Shown: positions 38,387-39,879 of the stretch, one piece after another
How positions within the stretch are numbered: position 1 is the first letter of the stretch
How the letters are laid out: the number at the start of each line of letters is the position of its first letter
Assembly (NCBI GenBank): GCA_002480565.1
Contig: DLCK01000080.1
Span: forward strand, 72,611-112,489
Origin: Phycisphaerales bacterium UBA7800
GTDB lineage: Bacteria; Planctomycetota; Phycisphaerae; Phycisphaerales; Phycisphaeraceae
Length of the DNA: 39,879 nt
Direction: 5' to 3'
Made by a program: the position numbers and the translations under genes
The notes under the pieces: model-generated
What the model was told of the DNA's origin: nothing
Database searches by the model: none
Seen by the model: only the letters and a program-made list of their open reading frames with translations

Positions 38387-39661
38387 TTATCGTGCTACAA
38401 AGTTGCGGAAGTTGTCACGCAGCAGCAAGGCGGCATCGCGTTTGATCATTTTCTTGTTGACCTTGTAGCCGATATCCATGATGTCTGAATACTTGTCGAC
38501 CAACACATCGGCGATGATCTTGCGGCTGTGGTCCCACTTGTACACCAACTGATCGAGAATACGGGCGTCACTATGCTGAGGGGCGATGGTGGTGCCCAGC
38601 AGTTCGAGGCGTTCGCGGGTCATCTCTTCAATAATGCTTGGATTGTTGAGGAACCACCAGCAACCAAAGAGGAACAGGTTGCCAAATTTACGGGCAGCCA
38701 CGCAGAGTTCATGTTGGTTCTCTCGACTGAGCATGGTCACCATGAACTTGTTGTTGGGGAATTCGTTGCACAGGTTCACAACGCTCAATACGTCGGACTT
38801 GCCAACCATGTCGCCTGCATCCTTAAGAGCAGGATTGACCTGCAAACGTGAACCAATCATCATCGCCCAAGGCAGACCAAGGTCTTCACACAACGGCATA
38901 AGGATGTCGCGGATGAACTTGTCGGCTGCTGGATTTTCAGGATTCGGATACTTGAATTCAGGGGGCAGACTCATTGCCACATAGATTGCTTTCTGACGAT
39001 GAATCCATTCGCCAAGGAAGCGACGGGTTTCGTTGATGGTGTCGCCGGAGAAATCAGCATTGACTTGGTAGCCCCATTCACGCATCTTGCCCACCGCGCC
39101 GTTCCAGTCTCGGAGCAGGGGGTCGATACGCAAGACGGCTGTAAAACGCGGGTCATCACCAATCGTCGGATCGGCTAACCATTTTTCACGTTCGACATCA
39201 TCGAACACCGGATTAGTCATCGTGATCGAATCGACGTTAGCCACTTCCATGACCTTGTCGATGTATTTGTCTGCGGTCCACTTGCTGAAATACTTGCGGT
39301 ACTTGTCGAGTGACTTTTCATTGGGATCAAGACCAAGCTTGCTCAGTGTCGTCAATACGCCACGGCATGCTTCACTGATCGGCGTGTTCTCCACGAACAG
39401 ATGCTTCCAGATGTGATCCGCCTGCTGCTGCTTGGTCATCTTCCAGAATTCTTCATACGGCAACACCGTCGAAGGCACGACGCGGTAAACTTCTGCGACA
39501 AGATAGTGATACGTCACCAACTCATCGATGCCCCAAAGCAATAAGCCGTTGGGTTCAGGTGAACTGCCAAACGCAGGTGTATAACAGTGCGTATGCAAGT
39601 CCGTGACCGGTTGATCGTTGATGATTTTATGGACTGTTTTTGAAAGTTCAGCGCGTTTCAT
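38387..39661 (-). CDS. Uronate (glucuronate) isomerase-family amidohydrolase
   Basis: A 424-residue TIM-barrel protein of the uronate isomerase branch of the amidohydrolase superfamily, which interconverts glucuronate/fructuronate or galacturonate/tagaturonate. The metal-binding start VTDLHTHCYTP has His23 and His25, LDPNEKSLDKYRKYFSKWT follows, and the C-terminal HSDARILDQLVYKWDHSRKI corresponds to the TDSRSF...EYFRR segment of UxaC, including the conserved Asp. The frame is open to 39730, but ATG 39661 has GGAG eight bases upstream and gives a natural N-terminus. It lies next to the GntR regulator and the pectate-lyase-like gene, which fits uronic acid catabolism. It may be a divergent member with another substrate; the family is fairly sure, the exact reaction less so. 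Confidence 0.8.
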   Translation of the reverse strand: MKRAELSKTVHKIINDQPVTDLHTHCYTPAFGSSPEPNGLLLWGIDELVTYHYLVAEVYRVVPSTVLPYEEFWKMTKQQQADHIWKHLFVENTPISEACRGVLTTLSKLGLDPNEKSLDKYRKYFSKWTADKYIDKVMEVANVDSITMTNPVFDDVEREKWLADPTIGDDPRFTAVLRIDPLLRDWNGAVGKMREWGYQVNADFSGDTINETRRFLGEWIHRQKAIYVAMSLPPEFKYPNPENPAADKFIRDILMPLCEDLGLPWAMMIGSRLQVNPALKDAGDMVGKSDVLSVVNLCNEFPNNKFMVTMLSRENQHELCVAARKFGNLFLFGCWWFLNNPSIIEEMTRERLELLGTTIAPQHSDARILDQLVYKWDHSRKIIADVLVDKYSDIMDIGYKVNKKMIKRDAALLLRDNFRNFVAR

Positions 39662-39750
39662 GCGTAAGCTCCGTAATTGTATTTCCAGATAAATCAGTCG
39701 GTATTGTACCGGTACGAACTGTTTGAGCAAAGTGGTGGCTGATTTTTAAC

Positions 39751-39868
39751 ACGAAGGACCGAAGGTCATGAAGGTCACGAAGAAAGACAATCAGAATTTT
39801 CACCTAAGAGACACAGAGCCTGAAAATGTCAGAGTGAATTTGGGGGATTGTCTTCCTCTGTGTCTTGT
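39751..39868. repeat. ACGAAGG-type and ACACAGAG-type short repeats
   Basis: Imperfect tandem units CGAAGGACC, GAAGGTCATG, AAGGTCACGAAG (39751-39786) are followed by AAGAGACACAGAG (39807-39819) and its inverted, slightly shorter partner CTCTGTGTCTT (39857-39867). Such dispersed short repeats are common between genes in this kind of genome. No gene overlaps them before the window ends. Confidence 0.75.
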
Positions 39869-39879
39869 AAGTTGTTTTT

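Noticed and set aside
1..39879. CRISPR array, insertion sequence, prophage or tRNA genes
   Set aside because: No regularly spaced repeats, transposase or integrase motifs, phage genes or tRNA-like cloverleaf were seen on reading both strands by eye; a tool search could still find a missed tRNA.

Overview
The window looks like a chromosomal segment from a bacterium of the Planctomycetota, most likely near the Phycisphaerae. Clues are a membrane protein ending in a CPxCxYDLR...CPECG zinc ribbon, a YdjY-domain secreted protein, and a prepilin-like protein with FTLIELLVVISIVSLLISILLPAL-type N-terminus split here as FTLIELLVVI plus a hydrophobic run. Other clues are weak or absent Shine-Dalgarno sites in front of several genes and short dispersed tandem repeats between genes. 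The phylum assignment is inference from these family signatures; no 16S rRNA is present.

Layout: 1-2298 holds the metK 3' end and ptsI. 2728-4607 has a secreted coiled-coil/TPR-like protein and, on the opposite strand, a LolA-like lipoprotein. rpsT lies at 4895-5176 (minus) with its own promoter and terminator. A structured, terminator-ended non-coding RNA or leader fills 5620-5872. The translation/ribosome cluster nusA-infB-ylxP-rbfA runs from 5964 to 11327 and continues directly into a degenerate endonuclease III-like protein and hisG, closed by a strong terminator at 13156-13183. Next come a 984-residue TPR protein, gyrB and two small membrane proteins (to 20159).

The central part carries an HDOD-GGDEF protein and clpC on the minus strand and a Ycf46-like AAA+ ATPase on the plus strand. 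A minus-strand unit YdjY-protein/mlaF/mlaD (29980 to 26655) follows. It is preceded by a promoter and a very strong terminator hairpin that together look like an attenuated leader or a small RNA gene. On the plus strand 30387-34812 encodes an atypical Gfo/Idh/MocA oxidoreductase, a small hypothetical protein, a divergent CTP synthase and a DUF481 outer-membrane protein.

The last 5 kb (minus strand) is an accessory carbohydrate locus: a GntR/LacI-type regulator, a prepilin-like secreted protein and a pectate-lyase-fold beta-helix protein in one apparent operon, next to a separately terminated uronate isomerase. Together they suggest sensing, surface binding or cleavage, and catabolism of uronic-acid polysaccharides.

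No tRNA, rRNA, CRISPR array or insertion sequence was recognised. The most unusual signals are the two leader/ncRNA structures (5620-5872 and 30031-30166), the catalytic-lysine-less endonuclease III homologue with a histone-like tail, the divergent CTP synthase, and CTAG-rich short repeats.
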